Shown: positions 1 to 8,346 of the stretch, one piece after another
Layout of the letters: each line of letters starts with the position of its first letter
Position numbering within the stretch: the first letter of the stretch is position 1
DNA from: G963665495 sp963665495
GTDB taxonomy: Bacteria > Desulfobacterota > Desulfovibrionia > Desulfovibrionales > Desulfovibrionaceae
NCBI GenBank assembly: GCA_963665495.1
Contig: OY762289.1
Span: forward strand, 4,960,001-5,024,000
DNA length: 64,000 nucleotides
Reading direction: 5' to 3'
Position numbers and translations under genes: made by a program
Notes under the pieces: model-generated
Database searches by the model: none
Told to the model about the DNA's origin: nothing
What the model saw: the letters and a program-made list of their open reading frames with translations, nothing else

Positions 1-397
1 TCTGTTCTTTATCAAAACGCACTATTTGCTGGTTTTGACCGATAATCCGCGTTTTCAGGCTGGATGGCCTAGACGTATCGCGAATCAAAGAATGCCGGAT
101 GGAATTAGTTTCGAGTAATCTCTCAATCTGTTGCGCAGTGGCATCGTCTCCTGTCACGCTAATGAAAGAAGCTTCACCTCCCAGTGAGATGACATTGTTA
201 GCCACATTGGCTGCTCCTCCCAGGGCAAGGTGTTCATTGGTCACGTTCACAATGGGCACGGGTGCTTCTGCGGAAATCCTGTCCACCGAGCCGTATATAT
301 AGCAGTCCAGCATGACATCACCGACGATACCGACTCTGGCTCCTTTGAATGACGCCAAACAATTATCCAGGTCGGTTTTGTTGAACAAAGCACTCAT
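1..397 (-). CDS. rfaE1: D-glycero-beta-D-manno-heptose-7-phosphate kinase, N-terminal part (cut by window edge)
   Basis: Read from the minus strand, the first 132 codons encode the N-terminal half of a PfkB/ribokinase-fold sugar kinase. Seen: VGIVGDVMLD at residues 22-31, RISAEAPVPIV at 40-50, and the PfkB glycine signature GGAANVA at about 60-66. The RISAEAPVPIV stretch is typical of RfaE/HldE kinases, which phosphorylate heptose-7-phosphate for ADP-heptose and lipopolysaccharide inner core. The ATG at 397 follows an AAGGAA ribosome-binding site. It lies 30 bases after parB on the same strand, so the two are probably co-transcribed. The 3' end is outside the window, so it is not known whether a C-terminal adenylyltransferase domain (HldE) is present. 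Confidence 0.88.
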   Translation of the reverse strand, partial: MSALFNKTDLDNCLASFKGARVGIVGDVMLDCYIYGSVDRISAEAPVPIVNVTNEHLALGGAANVANNVISLGGEASFISVTGDDATAQQIERLLETNSIRHSLIRDTSRPSSLKTRIIGQNQQIVRFDKEQ

Positions 398-427
398 ACG
401 CACGTATTCCTTGGGGCTGCACGACGC

Positions 428-1366
428 CTAGTTGTTAAGATTTTCAATAAACTCTTTTCCGCCGAGTCGTTCAAGCAAAAGCATGAGTTTTTCTTCCGAA
501 TCGAATGCAAGCACGATTTGTCCTTTCGAACGATCGCCACGCAGAGCCACCTTCGTATCAAAAAAATGAGACATCTGCTTCTGCAAAGGAATGAATTCGG
601 GTAATTTTTTGGAACTCGTACGGGCTGGTGACGATTGTTTTTTGGGAGATTCAGAAGATTCTGGCAGTTCTCCATGCGATTTCCAGAAAGAAGCCTGAGC
701 TTCGGTATCCCGTACGGTGAGTTCGAGTTCGAGGATACGACGATGTAACTGCTGTTGTGCTTCTTCATCAGTTACTGCCAGCAGGGCCCGCGCATGGCCT
801 GCGCTGATGCGTCCGCTGCGCAGGTGGTCTTTGATCAGATCCGGCAGTTGCAACAGACGCAGGCTATTGGCAATAGCCGGCCTGCTCTTGCCGATTTTTT
901 CAGCCAGTTCTTCCTGAGTCAATTTCAGGTGCTGTTGCAGCTGCCACAATCCCTGTGCTTCATCCATGGCGTTTAAATCTTCACGCTGAAGATTTTCTAC
1001 CAGGGCGATGAGCATGCTTTCCTCATCAGTGAAAGATTTTATGAGCGCAGGAATTGAGATCATTTGAGCACGCTGTGAAGCACGCCAGCGCCTTTCTCCG
1101 GCGATAAGCTCGTACGAACGGGGTTGTCCTGGAATTGCGCGTACCAGAATAGGTTGCAGAACACCCTGTTTTTTAATGGATTGGGCCAGTTCTTCCAGAG
1201 ATTCTTCCGGAAAATCACGGCGAGGCTGAAATTTACTAGGTGTGATGGAGTCCAAAGGAATATCTGTGATGTTGCGTTCGGAAGCGCTATCAACATCCGA
1301 AGCAGTTGTTGTTGATTTTAAAAGCGCATCCAGCCCTTTCCCTAATCCTCTTTGCGCCATGGCCAT
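428..1366 (-). CDS. parB: Chromosome-partitioning protein ParB (Spo0J family)
   Basis: 312 residues, usual ParB size. The N-terminal ParB/KorB nuclease-like domain carries FQPRR at about 46-50, the CTP-binding box GERRWRA at 90-96 and ENLQRE at 124-129. A helix-turn-helix follows at about 150-175 and a C-terminal dimerisation part closes the protein. ParB binds parS, slides as a CTP clamp and stimulates ParA to segregate replicated origins. The first ATG has a GGGAGG site six bases upstream, so MAMAQ is preferred over the internal Met. It is separated from parA by a gene on the opposite strand, unlike the common parA-parB operon. Two parS sites lie at 2739 and 4505. Confidence 0.96.
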   Translation of the reverse strand: MAMAQRGLGKGLDALLKSTTTASDVDSASERNITDIPLDSITPSKFQPRRDFPEESLEELAQSIKKQGVLQPILVRAIPGQPRSYELIAGERRWRASQRAQMISIPALIKSFTDEESMLIALVENLQREDLNAMDEAQGLWQLQQHLKLTQEELAEKIGKSRPAIANSLRLLQLPDLIKDHLRSGRISAGHARALLAVTDEEAQQQLHRRILELELTVRDTEAQASFWKSHGELPESSESPKKQSSPARTSSKKLPEFIPLQKQMSHFFDTKVALRGDRSKGQIVLAFDSEEKLMLLLERLGGKEFIENLNN

Positions 1367-1449
1367 ATGGTACCTCCCTGAGCGAACAAATAATCAAAAT
1401 TGACAGTTTCTAATGACACACTATAGTCTGAAAAAAAAAGGAGAAACGG

Positions 1450-1875
1450 ATGCAAGAATACCCGGACTGTATACGCGAATTATATACGGCTGATGGCAAG
1501 TTGTACGGAGTCATGATCTCTCCCGAGCTATGGTCGGAGCTTTCCAGCGTGGTGGTGAAGCAGTTGACCAAAGCCGGCAAGATGGCGGCACAAAAAGAGA
1601 AAAAAGAGCCGATGGCCGATTGGGAACTCTTACAGGAATATTGGGACTTCAAATATCCTCCTAATGCGGAAGTCTGTTGTGAAATTTGCGGCTCAAAAAC
1701 AACTGATTGGGTTCATGATACGCCACGTAAATTCAAGCTGCTGGCAGCCAATTTAGGCGGCTTGGCGCGATTTTGCTGCAATAACTGTCAGGCGGTTGTT
1801 GTGAAGCGCCATTTCAAAGATTGCATCAAAACCGAATGCATTGCCTGCGAACTGGAAGACGATAAATCAGAGTAA
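1450..1875 (+). CDS. Cys-rich conserved hypothetical protein between parB and parA
   Basis: 141 residues, not recognised. The N-terminal part (residues 7-40) is compact, with the phrase LYTADGKLYGVMIS; the C-terminal half holds three CxxC pairs at C77/C80, C110/C113 and C130/C133, plus C76, C109 and C125, which suggests zinc or another metal. Start ATG has an AAGGAG site seven bases upstream, supporting a real gene. It is transcribed convergently with parA and divergently from parB, so it splits what is usually a parAB operon. No signal peptide or membrane segment is visible. A cytoplasmic metal-binding role is inference; function unknown. Confidence 0.75.
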   Translation: MQEYPDCIRELYTADGKLYGVMISPELWSELSSVVVKQLTKAGKMAAQKEKKEPMADWELLQEYWDFKYPPNAEVCCEICGSKTTDWVHDTPRKFKLLAANLGGLARFCCNNCQAVVVKRHFKDCIKTECIACELEDDKSE

Positions 1876-1932
1876 ACCGCAGATTCCGGTACTACGAAAC
1901 GGGCGATATGGATTTTTCTTGATTCAAAAAAA

Positions 1933-2712
1933 TTAATGAACCTTTGGTTTGCGTAGCACCACTTCCTTAGCCAAAGCCAGATAGGCTTCCGCACCTTTTG
2001 ATTTGATATCGTATCTAATGATCGTTTTCCCATAGCTGGGTGCCTCGGAAAGGCGGACGTTTCTGGGGATTATTGATTCGAAAAGCAAGTCCGGAAAACA
2101 TTTCCGGACTTCGTTTTTAACCTGTTTGGAAAGTTTGTTTCTGCCATCATACATGGTCAGCAGCACGCCCAAAAGATTAAGCTTTGGATTCAAGCGTTTT
2201 TTCACCTGTTCGAACGTCTGTAGCAGACTGACGATCCCTTCCAAGGCAAAATATTCGCACTGCAGCGGAATCAACAGTTCATTGGCTGCGCATAAGGCAT
2301 TGAGCGTTAACATTCCCAGGGAAGGTGGACAATCGAAAATGATATAATCAAATTGCTTATCCACAGGTTTAATCACGTCTGAAAGGTAAAATTCTCTGGC
2401 CATTTTATCGACAAGTTCAACCTCACAGCCTACCAAATCCTGTGTGGAAGGAAGTACGCTGACAAAAGGCGAATTTGTTTTATATATGGCGTTTTGAACC
2501 TTATCAGGAGTAAAGAAGACAGAATACAGGGAATTCGTGTTGTTAGACACTTCTAAGCCAATACCACTTGTTGCGTTGGCCTGGGGATCACAGTCCACCA
2601 AGAGAACACGCTTCTCCATTACAGCCAAGGATGCGGCAAGATTGATGGCAGTGGTCGTTTTGCCCACACCACCCTTCTGGTTAGCAACTACGATGGATCT
2701 TCCCATAAGCAT
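1933..2712 (-). CDS. parA: Chromosome-partitioning ATPase ParA (Soj family)
   Basis: 259 residues, normal for chromosomal ParA/Soj. The deviant Walker A motif KGGVGKTT is at residues 13-20 with the signature lysine K13; the Walker A' region VLLVDCDPQANAT follows at about 36-48, and DYIIFDCPPSLG is the Walker B region. ATP-bound ParA dimers coat the nucleoid and are released by ParB, which moves origins. The start is chosen at the first ATG because GAGGA lies just upstream; the ATG two codons later is possible. A parS sequence sits 27 bases upstream of this start, so ParB may bind over the promoter and autoregulate. Confidence 0.96.
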   Translation of the reverse strand: MLMGRSIVVANQKGGVGKTTTAINLAASLAVMEKRVLLVDCDPQANATSGIGLEVSNNTNSLYSVFFTPDKVQNAIYKTNSPFVSVLPSTQDLVGCEVELVDKMAREFYLSDVIKPVDKQFDYIIFDCPPSLGMLTLNALCAANELLIPLQCEYFALEGIVSLLQTFEQVKKRLNPKLNLLGVLLTMYDGRNKLSKQVKNEVRKCFPDLLFESIIPRNVRLSEAPSYGKTIIRYDIKSKGAEAYLALAKEVVLRKPKVH

Positions 2713-2738
2713 CGCTATCCTCTTTGGTAATACGTGAT

Positions 2739-2754
2739 TGTTTCACGGGAAACA
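2739..2754. other. parS: parS partition site (upstream of parA)
   Basis: The 16-mer TGTTTCACGGGAAACA matches the well-known bacterial parS consensus TGTTTCACGTGAAACA at 15 of 16 positions. It is the expected ParB-binding palindrome and lies in the parA promoter region, 27 bases before the parA start. The match to consensus is seen directly; ParB binding is inferred. Confidence 0.88.
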
Positions 2755-2765
2755 TTTTGAAAAAA

Positions 2766-3053
2766 TTAGCGCAAATTGTCATGACAATACGATTTTGCAT
2801 CATTCAAAGAATCTACGAGCTGAATCGCTTCGCTCAGGCTTTGTTTTTTTACCGCATGGAGCAATTGCTTGGATAGGTGAATAAAATCCTCACATTCCGC
2901 CGTCATGTCGAAGTCCACAAACGTGACAAAATGCTCAAAAAGACGAATAAAAGTACGAACATCCTGTTCCGACGGTAATTCTCCATTGTGTACATTTTCT
3001 ACAAACTGGTCATACAAATCCTGAAGTTGGTACTTCGTCTGCTTGGTGTCCAT
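2766..3053 (-). CDS. Small acidic hypothetical protein
   Basis: 95 residues, not recognised. Mostly helical-looking and acidic, with one Cys in the middle (TAECEDF) and one near the C-terminus; no signal peptide or membrane segment. The ATG follows AGAGGAAGGA, a strong ribosome-binding site. It ends just before the parS/parA promoter region and reads toward parA, so it may be the first gene of a parA transcript, though the parS site and about 50 bases lie between. Function unknown; the coding call rests on the start signal and amino-acid make-up. Confidence 0.6.
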   Translation of the reverse strand: MDTKQTKYQLQDLYDQFVENVHNGELPSEQDVRTFIRLFEHFVTFVDFDMTAECEDFIHLSKQLLHAVKKQSLSEAIQLVDSLNDAKSYCHDNLR

Positions 3054-3225
3054 TCCTTCCTCTGGCGATCCTGAGTTAGTAATATGAAGTTCGATTCCAA
3101 GTAAGCGTTTTTTAGATTATTTTCATTTCACGTGTCAATCTAAACAAAGATAAGACAAAGACAAGATAACCCTGCAAGGGGTTCTTTCACTTTAATAAAA
3201 CCTTGTGAAAAATCAATGGGTAATC

Positions 3226-4281
3226 TTATAAAAAAGAATCAAAAAGCGCTAAGTGTGCGGAAATTGCAGCAGATAAAGAAAATTTTTTTTGGATAATTTC
3301 TTGTCCAGCTCTGCCCATGGCAGATGCTTTTGCTGGATCTCTAAGCAGAGAGATTATGGCTGAGGCCATGGAAGGTGGATCTTGTTGAGGTACTAGGTGC
3401 CCGGTAATACCCTCTTGTACGAGTTCCGGAATGCCACCGATGGCTGTTCCTACTACAGGTAAGGCAGACGCCATGGCTTCAAGAACGACATTAGGTAGTC
3501 CTTCTCGTACCGAACTCATAACAAAGACGGTGCCTTGACGATAAACAGGCGCGATTGTTTTTGTCCCAGGCAGGAACCGAAACGAATCCTGTGGCAGGAG
3601 TGATGCGGCAAGTTTTTGCAAAGGGTCCGATAAAGGGCCATCACCAGCAATACGCAATTGCGCATCAGGAATTTGTTTGTGTACAAGACCGAAGGCTCGT
3701 ATCAGGGTTTCCTGATTTTTATCTGGTACCAGGCGTCCGACATGAAGAACTGTAGGAACCTCGGGGAATGATTCGGGCGGATGAAACAGCTGAGAATCAA
3801 TGCCGTTATAAATGACGCTGAGTTTACTGGAAGGAACTCCACATGACCGAGCAAGGACATCATGCAAGGCTTGTGTGTTGCAGATGATATGTCTGGCCAG
3901 AGGCCAGAGAAATTTTTCGTGTTGCCGAATAGGCGCTCCACCCCCACGGCAGGCGCCGATGACAATGGGTAAAAAACAAAATTTGCCGATTATTCGGCCC
4001 CAGATGTTTGGGAGGACAGTAAGGCATAACAGAATATCTGGCCGTGTCTTCCGCAAGTTCCAGGCTAATTGATATAAGGTAGGTACGGTAACAGTAGCAC
4101 TTTTCCCGAGTTTCCTCACGGGAATATCGTCTTGAAAAGCAAGGTCGGATAACTGGTCTCCGTTTGTAAGAGTCCAGATTTCCGGCGCATGCCCTGTTCC
4201 CAAAAAACCGGTAGCCAATTGCAAGGCCTGGCGTTGCGTTCCGCCCAGAAGCAGATCTTCAAGTAAAAGAACGATTTTCAT
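3226..4281 (-). CDS. Glycosyltransferase family 4 (GT-B fold)
   Basis: 351 residues, standard GT4 length. The N-terminus LLLEDLLLGGTQRQALQLA is the typical acceptor-domain GG-x-xR pattern. The C-terminal donor domain has VGRLVPDKNQETLIRAF at about 200-216, IAGDGPL, and the EGLPNVVLEAMA motif near residue 272 that carries the E-x7-E pair contacting nucleotide sugar. Expected to transfer a sugar at the inner membrane during surface polysaccharide or LPS assembly. It starts seven bases after the stop of the deacetylase-like gene and is last in the epimerase, deacetylase, glycosyltransferase operon. Donor and acceptor cannot be told from sequence. Confidence 0.88.
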   Translation of the reverse strand: MKIVLLLEDLLLGGTQRQALQLATGFLGTGHAPEIWTLTNGDQLSDLAFQDDIPVRKLGKSATVTVPTLYQLAWNLRKTRPDILLCLTVLPNIWGRIIGKFCFLPIVIGACRGGGAPIRQHEKFLWPLARHIICNTQALHDVLARSCGVPSSKLSVIYNGIDSQLFHPPESFPEVPTVLHVGRLVPDKNQETLIRAFGLVHKQIPDAQLRIAGDGPLSDPLQKLAASLLPQDSFRFLPGTKTIAPVYRQGTVFVMSSVREGLPNVVLEAMASALPVVGTAIGGIPELVQEGITGHLVPQQDPPSMASAIISLLRDPAKASAMGRAGQEIIQKKFSLSAAISAHLALFDSFL

Positions 4282-4287
4282 GATAAG

Positions 4288-5268
4288 TCAGGGCATTTTG
4301 TTCTGGTTGTCGCCTGATGCAGCCAACAAATCATACGCCTGCGAAAAGGTAACACCCTCAATACTTGTGAAAGAACGAAGCCAGGTAAAATAAAGATCTA
4401 TTTTCCGTAAGAGCTTTTTGATGCTTTCTTGGTCAGGCAATACGGGGTTGGCACCGGCAAGCAGTTCGGACGAATGCATAAACATGATCAAATAGGGTTC
4501 ATTCTGTTTCACATGAAACATAGTCGCCCATTTCATTGAGAGCAAAGGATACCATACGGGTTGCACTCCAACCACGAAAAGTAAACGAAAATAGCGCAGT
4601 AGCCGCCGGGAAAGAAAACCTGGAAGTTTGCAAGCCGTATGATACGTGAGGCGGGCAAGAGCAGAGGACAAAGGATGTAAGGTCAACGGAAATTCAAGCA
4701 AAGATTGATTGGCTTTCTCTTTGGGAGAAATCCAATACGGAGAAACACCGGAAAGAAAATGGTTGTGCTGGCTGGCAACCGGACGTAGAGGCGTAATAGA
4801 GCTATCAATTTGAATTGGACTTGCAATGAGGGCTTCCTGCAATTTAGGGCTGAAATCCCAACGTCCCATGCGAAAAGCCAAATGCGCTGTTGACGGATTC
4901 AGGACAGAAAAAGCATGTAGCAAAGAATCCAGCTTCGCACATAGCAAAGGCAAAGGAAGATCTTTGGAGGGAACCGGTTGTGTTATGGATGCATCTTGAA
5001 AAGGAGGCGTATTCCAGTGATGAAGATGCAAGCCGAGAGAAGCGCCGCGCCTTTGAAGATCCAGCAGAATATCAATGGATTCGGGATTATTAAGTACCGG
5101 ATAATCGCATAAAAGCGTTAACGGGATGCCATGAGAAGTCGTGATAGCTTCAAGGCGGGGAAGCAGAGAAATATTGGTAAAGGAGCCAGGAGACTGCTCA
5201 TACCTTCCGCTGAACAAACCTTCTTCTTCAACATCTATGCTGAAAATGACCTTGAGAGGAGAGCGCAC
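4288..5268 (-). CDS. Polysaccharide deacetylase-like protein
   Basis: 326 residues. The start FSIDVEEEG places an Asp (about D12) where NodB-type deacetylases keep the catalytic base, and HLHHW at about 81-85 is the metal-binding H-x-H region. The rest is divergent from classical NodB enzymes, so a related sugar-processing role remains possible. The start is GTG at 5268; an ATG 13 bases upstream is in another frame. It lies between an epimerase and a GT4 glycosyltransferase with short gaps, which supports polysaccharide modification. A parS site is embedded in the coding sequence at 4505-4520. Confidence 0.72.
   Translation of the reverse strand: MRSPLKVIFSIDVEEEGLFSGRYEQSPGSFTNISLLPRLEAITTSHGIPLTLLCDYPVLNNPESIDILLDLQRRGASLGLHLHHWNTPPFQDASITQPVPSKDLPLPLLCAKLDSLLHAFSVLNPSTAHLAFRMGRWDFSPKLQEALIASPIQIDSSITPLRPVASQHNHFLSGVSPYWISPKEKANQSLLEFPLTLHPLSSALARLTYHTACKLPGFLSRRLLRYFRLLFVVGVQPVWYPLLSMKWATMFHVKQNEPYLIMFMHSSELLAGANPVLPDQESIKKLLRKIDLYFTWLRSFTSIEGVTFSQAYDLLAASGDNQNKMP
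4505..4520. other. parS: parS partition site inside a gene
   Basis: TGTTTCACATGAAACA matches the parS consensus TGTTTCACGTGAAACA at 15 of 16 positions. It is inside the deacetylase-like coding sequence, as is common for secondary parS sites, and is 1.75 kb from the one in front of parA. The two near-perfect copies close to parAB mark an origin-proximal ParB-loading region; ParB binding is inferred. Confidence 0.85.
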
Positions 5269-5289
5269 TGCTAAACTTCATGGCTGAAT

Positions 5290-6297
5290 TTATGCGGAAA
5301 AATAATCCTGATACCAGGTCACGAATTCGTGAATGCCATATTCGATGGTCGTGCTGGGACGGAAATCAAAATCGCGAGTCAAATCGTCGATGTCAGCAAA
5401 AGTGGCGGGCACGTCTCCACTCTGGATAGGCAAAAAGATTTTTTCAGCTTCACGACCAAGATATTTCTCAAGTACATTGATGAAATGGAGCAATCTGACG
5501 CTGTTATTGTTGCCGATATTATAGAGGCGGTAAGGGGCGGGACTGCTACTCGGATCAGGTGCGTTGGAATCCCACTCCGGATTACCTTGCGGTGTCTTTT
5601 GAGTTACTCTGAAGACGCCTTCGATAATATCATCGACATAAGTGAAATCTCGCTCCATCTGCCCATGATTGAAAACAGTGATCGGCTTGTTCTCCAAAAT
5701 GGCTTTGGTGAAGAGAAACAAAGCCATGTCGGGACGGCCCCAAGGACCGTAAACAGTAAAAAAGCGAAGTCCGGTGCAAGGAAGACCGTAAAGATGGCTG
5801 TAGGAATGGGCCATCAACTCGTTGGACTTTTTGGATGCGGCATACAAGCTGATGGGATGGTCTACGTTATCATGCACGCTGAAAGGCATCTGTGTGTTGA
5901 GTCCGTAAACAGAACTGGAGGAAGCGAATACAAGATGATGAATTTTGTTGTGCCTGCAGGCTTCTAACAGATTGAAAAATCCAATGATATTGGCATTGAT
6001 GTACGCTTCAGGGAAATCGATGCTATGTCGGACACCGGCCTGGGCGGCAAGATTCACTACATGAGTAAATTCAGAAGCAATGAAAAGGGCGTCAAGAGAC
6101 TCCTTATCGCACAAATCAATTTGAGCAAAAGTGAAATTAGGGTATTCGTGAAGCACCTTAAGGCGATCTTGTTTTAACTCGACGCTATAATAAGGGTTCA
6201 AGTTGTCCAAGCCGGTCACTTGAAAGCCTTCTTTTACCAAACGGTGGCAAAGATGAAAACCAATGAACCCTGCTGCTCCGGTGACAAGAAAACGCAT
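5290..6297 (-). CDS. NAD-dependent sugar-nucleotide epimerase (UDP-glucuronate 4-epimerase-like)
   Basis: 335 residues, an extended short-chain dehydrogenase. The Rossmann motif TGAAGFIG is at residues 6-13, LDNLNPYY follows near 31-38 (typical of UDP-glucuronate 4-epimerases), the catalytic SSSSVYG is near 125-131 and the YAASK catalytic Tyr/Lys near 152-156. RFFTVYGPWGRPDMA is a hallmark of the UDP-glucuronate epimerase/CapI group. Supplies UDP-galacturonate or a related sugar for surface glycans. First gene of a minus-strand operon with the deacetylase-like protein and GT4. A 231-base AT-rich region upstream probably holds the promoter. Exact substrate is inference. Confidence 0.88.
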   Translation of the reverse strand: MRFLVTGAAGFIGFHLCHRLVKEGFQVTGLDNLNPYYSVELKQDRLKVLHEYPNFTFAQIDLCDKESLDALFIASEFTHVVNLAAQAGVRHSIDFPEAYINANIIGFFNLLEACRHNKIHHLVFASSSSVYGLNTQMPFSVHDNVDHPISLYAASKKSNELMAHSYSHLYGLPCTGLRFFTVYGPWGRPDMALFLFTKAILENKPITVFNHGQMERDFTYVDDIIEGVFRVTQKTPQGNPEWDSNAPDPSSSPAPYRLYNIGNNNSVRLLHFINVLEKYLGREAEKIFLPIQSGDVPATFADIDDLTRDFDFRPSTTIEYGIHEFVTWYQDYFSA

Positions 6298-6528
6298 ATT
6301 TGAATACCTTGTAAATTAAGAAATTGTATGTGAACAGAATGATTTTAGAATGAATTACTCAGTAACTAAAGCCCGAGAAAGAAAATTATTAATATGATGA
6401 AAGCTCATAACCAGTGTTTATGACAGAGTCAATGAGCAGATCTCGTCATGGGGTTGATCTGCAGAATCAAACGAAGAGAATGAAAATAAAAAATAGAGAT
6501 CTCAACCCACTGAAAATATAGTAAATAT

Positions 6529-7128
6529 TTAGCAAGAACCTGGTTTGAATTTCTGCAAGGTTACATATGTTTGATCGTAAAGCACTTTGTCAGCAGAGAG
6601 TTCAGCAAGGTCAGGTAAAGCAACTAGCATAGGCGAGGCACCCTCGCAATGAAAAAGCTCACGTGTTTTCTGGGGAACCAGAGCTGAAAAAGCCTTGCTA
6701 CCGAACACCGCAACCAGGGGTGCCTGAATAGTCGCAACCGTTTGCCAAAATAATGGCACAAAAGTCTGGACACTTCCTTCGATGGGCACGGCTACGGGCC
6801 AAAAAGTTATGCTGCCTTTAGGCCAGGCCAGGCTGCGCATCAAAGCTGCCAGGCAAGAGCGGCGTTCCATGCTGGGAGTTTGGAGAAAGTCCTCGCCCAG
6901 TTCCCAATAGGTCCAGACGGAGTAACTGGGAACGCATACTTTGGCATGCAATTGCTGTAAAATGTCCGCAGGTAGTTCTGGATTCGGCGACAAATCAGGC
7001 GCATTTACAGCTGCTACAGTCGGGGAGTTCTCTGCAGTATCCGCAGTGCTGTCGGGAAACAGATAGCGCAGTCCTGCCGTATGCCAGGGGCGCAGACCTT
7101 CGGGAAGTTTCAGATGTCCGAAAGACAA
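6529..7128 (-). CDS. Hypothetical protein translationally coupled to coaBC
   Basis: 199 residues, not recognised. It reads as a globular cytoplasmic protein with a Pro-rich segment near residues 45-55 and a central SYSVWTYWELGEDF; the second half alternates beta and alpha patterns (for example APLVAVFGSKAF). The start is TTG at 7128, overlapping the coaBC stop by 19 bases, with GGAGG eight bases upstream inside coaBC, so translation is probably coupled. Context links it to coenzyme A synthesis or to a partner enzyme, but that is only positional inference. A resemblance to uracil-DNA-glycosylase-type folds was considered but not supported by a clear motif. Confidence 0.65.
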   Translation of the reverse strand: MSFGHLKLPEGLRPWHTAGLRYLFPDSTADTAENSPTVAAVNAPDLSPNPELPADILQQLHAKVCVPSYSVWTYWELGEDFLQTPSMERRSCLAALMRSLAWPKGSITFWPVAVPIEGSVQTFVPLFWQTVATIQAPLVAVFGSKAFSALVPQKTRELFHCEGASPMLVALPDLAELSADKVLYDQTYVTLQKFKPGSC

Positions 7129-8339
7129 TCCCAGATCCTCCAGGCAATATCACTTTTGGATTGTACGGGAAGTTCAGCCACTACTCCCTGCTTGGAAACA
7201 ATAATAACCTCGTTGGTGTCGGCCTGAAATCCGGAATCCTTGCCGCCAACCAGGTTGCCGACAACCAGGTCCAGAGACTTCCGTTTGAGTTTGTCCTGCG
7301 CGTATTGCAGCAGGTTGGATGTCTCTGCAGCGAAACCGATGAGTTTTTGATGGGTGGCGCGAAGTTCCGAAATAGAAGCCAGAATGTCCGTGGTTTTTTC
7401 AAATTCCAGACGCATGGAGCTTCCGGCGTCGGATTTTTTAAATTTCTCCGTACCGATGGTCACGGGACGGAAATCGCAGACTGCAGCGCTGAAACAGCCG
7501 ATATCCATGCCCGTCCAGATGGAATGGCAGATGTCATGCATTTGCTGGGCGGTTTCCACGGAATAGGTGTGCAGAAAATGAGGCAAAGCAAAACCCACGG
7601 GTCCGTGCACGCAGTGTACGTCCGCGCCGCGCAGCCAGGCGGAAATAGCAAGAGCCAGCCCCATTTTGCCTGAAGAAGGATTGGACCAGAAACGGACGCC
7701 ATCCCAGGGTTCACGGGTCGGCCCCATAGTGATGAGAATTTTCTTTCCGGCAAGGTCCTGATCGCAAAGCAGACGCAACGTATGGTAATAAATGATTTCC
7801 AGATCAGGGAGCCTTCCCTGTCCCTGATCTCCGCAGGCCATGGCACCCTGTTCAGGCGTCAGCATCAGGTGGCCGCGGCTGCAGAGCAGTTTGGCATTCT
7901 CCTGCGTTGCCACAGCGTTCCAGAGTTTCGGGTTCATGGCTGGAGCTATGACGATTTTCCCTGGAAAAGAAAGCGCATTGCACGAGAGCATGTCGTCGGC
8001 CAGTCCATGGGCCAGCTTGGCGATGGTGTTTGCCGTGGCAGGGGCAATGACCAGAACCTCGGCGATACGGCCGGGGGCCAGGTGCGAATTGATGTCGTAG
8101 TCGATGCTGTTTCCGTTTTGCGGAAAAATGGACTCCAGAATGGGCGACGCCCCAAGAGCGCTGAAACTAAGGGGCGTCACAAATTGTTTGGCCGATTCGG
8201 TCAGCGTTACGCCCACTTCCAGTCCAGTACCCTGATAAAGACGTAACAGCTCGAGTGATTTATAGGCAGCTACGCTGCCGGAAACGCCTAAATGCACACG
8301 TTTGCCCGTCAAGGGACTGAAAGTAAGTACTGACGTCAT
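7110..8339 (-). CDS. coaBC: Bifunctional phosphopantothenoylcysteine decarboxylase / phosphopantothenate-cysteine ligase
   Basis: 409 residues, normal CoaBC length. The N-terminal flavin decarboxylase has GVSGSVAAYK (18-27), the region HLAPGRIAEVLVIAPATANT with the catalytic His, a PAMNPKLW version of the PxMNxxMW motif and the ACGDQGQGRL loop with the catalytic Cys. The C-terminal CoaB part starts near GPTREPWDGVRFWSN and SSGKMG, the CTP/cysteine-ligase signature, with KFKKSD later. It makes 4'-phosphopantetheine in CoA synthesis. It starts seven bases after the upstream lipoprotein gene and overlaps the next gene, so the three are likely one operon. Confidence 0.95.
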   Translation of the reverse strand: MTSVLTFSPLTGKRVHLGVSGSVAAYKSLELLRLYQGTGLEVGVTLTESAKQFVTPLSFSALGASPILESIFPQNGNSIDYDINSHLAPGRIAEVLVIAPATANTIAKLAHGLADDMLSCNALSFPGKIVIAPAMNPKLWNAVATQENAKLLCSRGHLMLTPEQGAMACGDQGQGRLPDLEIIYYHTLRLLCDQDLAGKKILITMGPTREPWDGVRFWSNPSSGKMGLALAISAWLRGADVHCVHGPVGFALPHFLHTYSVETAQQMHDICHSIWTGMDIGCFSAAVCDFRPVTIGTEKFKKSDAGSSMRLEFEKTTDILASISELRATHQKLIGFAAETSNLLQYAQDKLKRKSLDLVVGNLVGGKDSGFQADTNEVIIVSKQGVVAELPVQSKSDIAWRIWDCLSDI

Positions 8340-8346
8340 GGCGTAT

